This document shows positions 63,701-64,000 of a stretch of 64,000 nt of DNA, in pieces; position 1 is the first letter of the stretch; each line of letters opens with the position of its first letter. The notes under the pieces were generated by a model. The model ran no database searches, had not been told where the DNA came from, and saw only the letters and a program-made list of their open reading frames with translations. The position numbers and the translations under genes were made by a program. The stretch comes from Neogale vison (Eukaryota > Chordata > Mammalia > Carnivora > Mustelidae). The stretch is taken from NCBI RefSeq assembly GCF_020171115.1, contig NC_058092.1, forward strand, positions 111,183,001 through 111,247,000. Direction: 5' to 3'.

Positions 63701-64000
63701 GGCACAGTCCTGTGTTATGGCTCCAGAGGACCCAGCCTGGAAGCTGTGTTTGCCAGTGTTGTGGGGACAGATGCCCGAAAACACAAACTTGGCTCAGATT
63801 TGGGGCCAAGTTTATGGCAGGCCTGATCTCCAGTTCGTGAGGGGAGCTCCTCTGTATATGAAAGGAGGGCGAGTGAGAGGCAGTCGCTCAGGCATTTGGC
63901 TGTTGTGTCCACAATGGCTATTTAATGTAGGGGTTGCCTCATGGGCCGAGGAAGAGTCTCCCTCTCTAGGGATTGGCCAAGCTCCCAAGTGTTTGGGGTC
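60691..64000 (-). repeat. Satellite array, class C, inverted, running off the window
   Basis: Complement monomers in order: m4 (60.8), m3 (61.2), m2 (61.5), m1 (61.8), m6 (62.1), m5 (62.4), m4 (62.7), m3 (63.1), m2 (63.4), m1 (63.7) and the start of m6 (63.95 kb). The period is about 1.86 kb, so here class C keeps the regular six-mer, unlike at 17.7-24 kb. Confidence 0.85.

Noticed and set aside
1..64000. CRISPR array, operon or phage-type system
   Set aside because: The window is mammalian. The repeats are 300-bp satellite monomers without short-repeat/spacer structure.

Overview
The window looks like carnivoran nuclear DNA, most likely from an arctoid such as a mustelid. It holds CAN-type tRNA-derived SINEs, a carnivore-type LINE-1 whose 3' UTR ends in an AATAAATAAATT motif, and no intact host gene. 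The SINE head and tail sequences resemble those I associate with mustelids. That is recall, not a search result.

About 86% of the window is one old satellite-like repeat family. The repeat is about 1.85-1.86 kb long and is itself made of six diverged monomers of about 302-327 bp (called m1 to m6 here, in the order read on the + strand at 42.7-44.6 kb). Copies fall into three sequence classes: A, B and C. '+' marks blocks whose + strand reads m1 to m6, and '-' marks the opposite.

Layout: 1-2.55 kb A(-); 2.55-9.87 kb a near-full-length dead LINE-1 carrying three SINEs; 9.87-13.62 kb A(+); 13.62-17.68 kb B(+); 17.68-24.03 kb C(+); 24.03-27.00 kb B(-); 27.00-40.89 kb A(-); 40.89-47.55 kb A(+); 47.55-52.22 kb A(-); 52.22-55.69 kb A(+); 55.69-60.69 kb B(+); 60.69-64.0 kb C(-). 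Orientation therefore flips six times. The B/C junctions at 24.03 and 60.69 kb are mirror images of each other. The A-to-B segments at 10-17.7 kb and 52.2-60.7 kb are direct paralogues sharing private variants. The array is thus a mosaic of inverted and direct segmental duplications built on a higher-order repeat.

Younger insertions mark the array: a SINE at 11.04 kb, a SINE at 37.83 kb, a 5'-truncated LINE-1 end with an apparent 3' transduction at 32.76 kb, and a TTTG expansion at 30.93 kb. Copies differ from each other by roughly 10% or more by eye, and the open reading frames in the array are not conserved in register. I read it as an old, non-homogenised, probably heterochromatic or subtelomeric/pericentromeric array. 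I found no RNA gene other than SINE-derived sequence, no CRISPR and no intact protein gene. Block edges are placed by eye and are good to about 10-20 bp.
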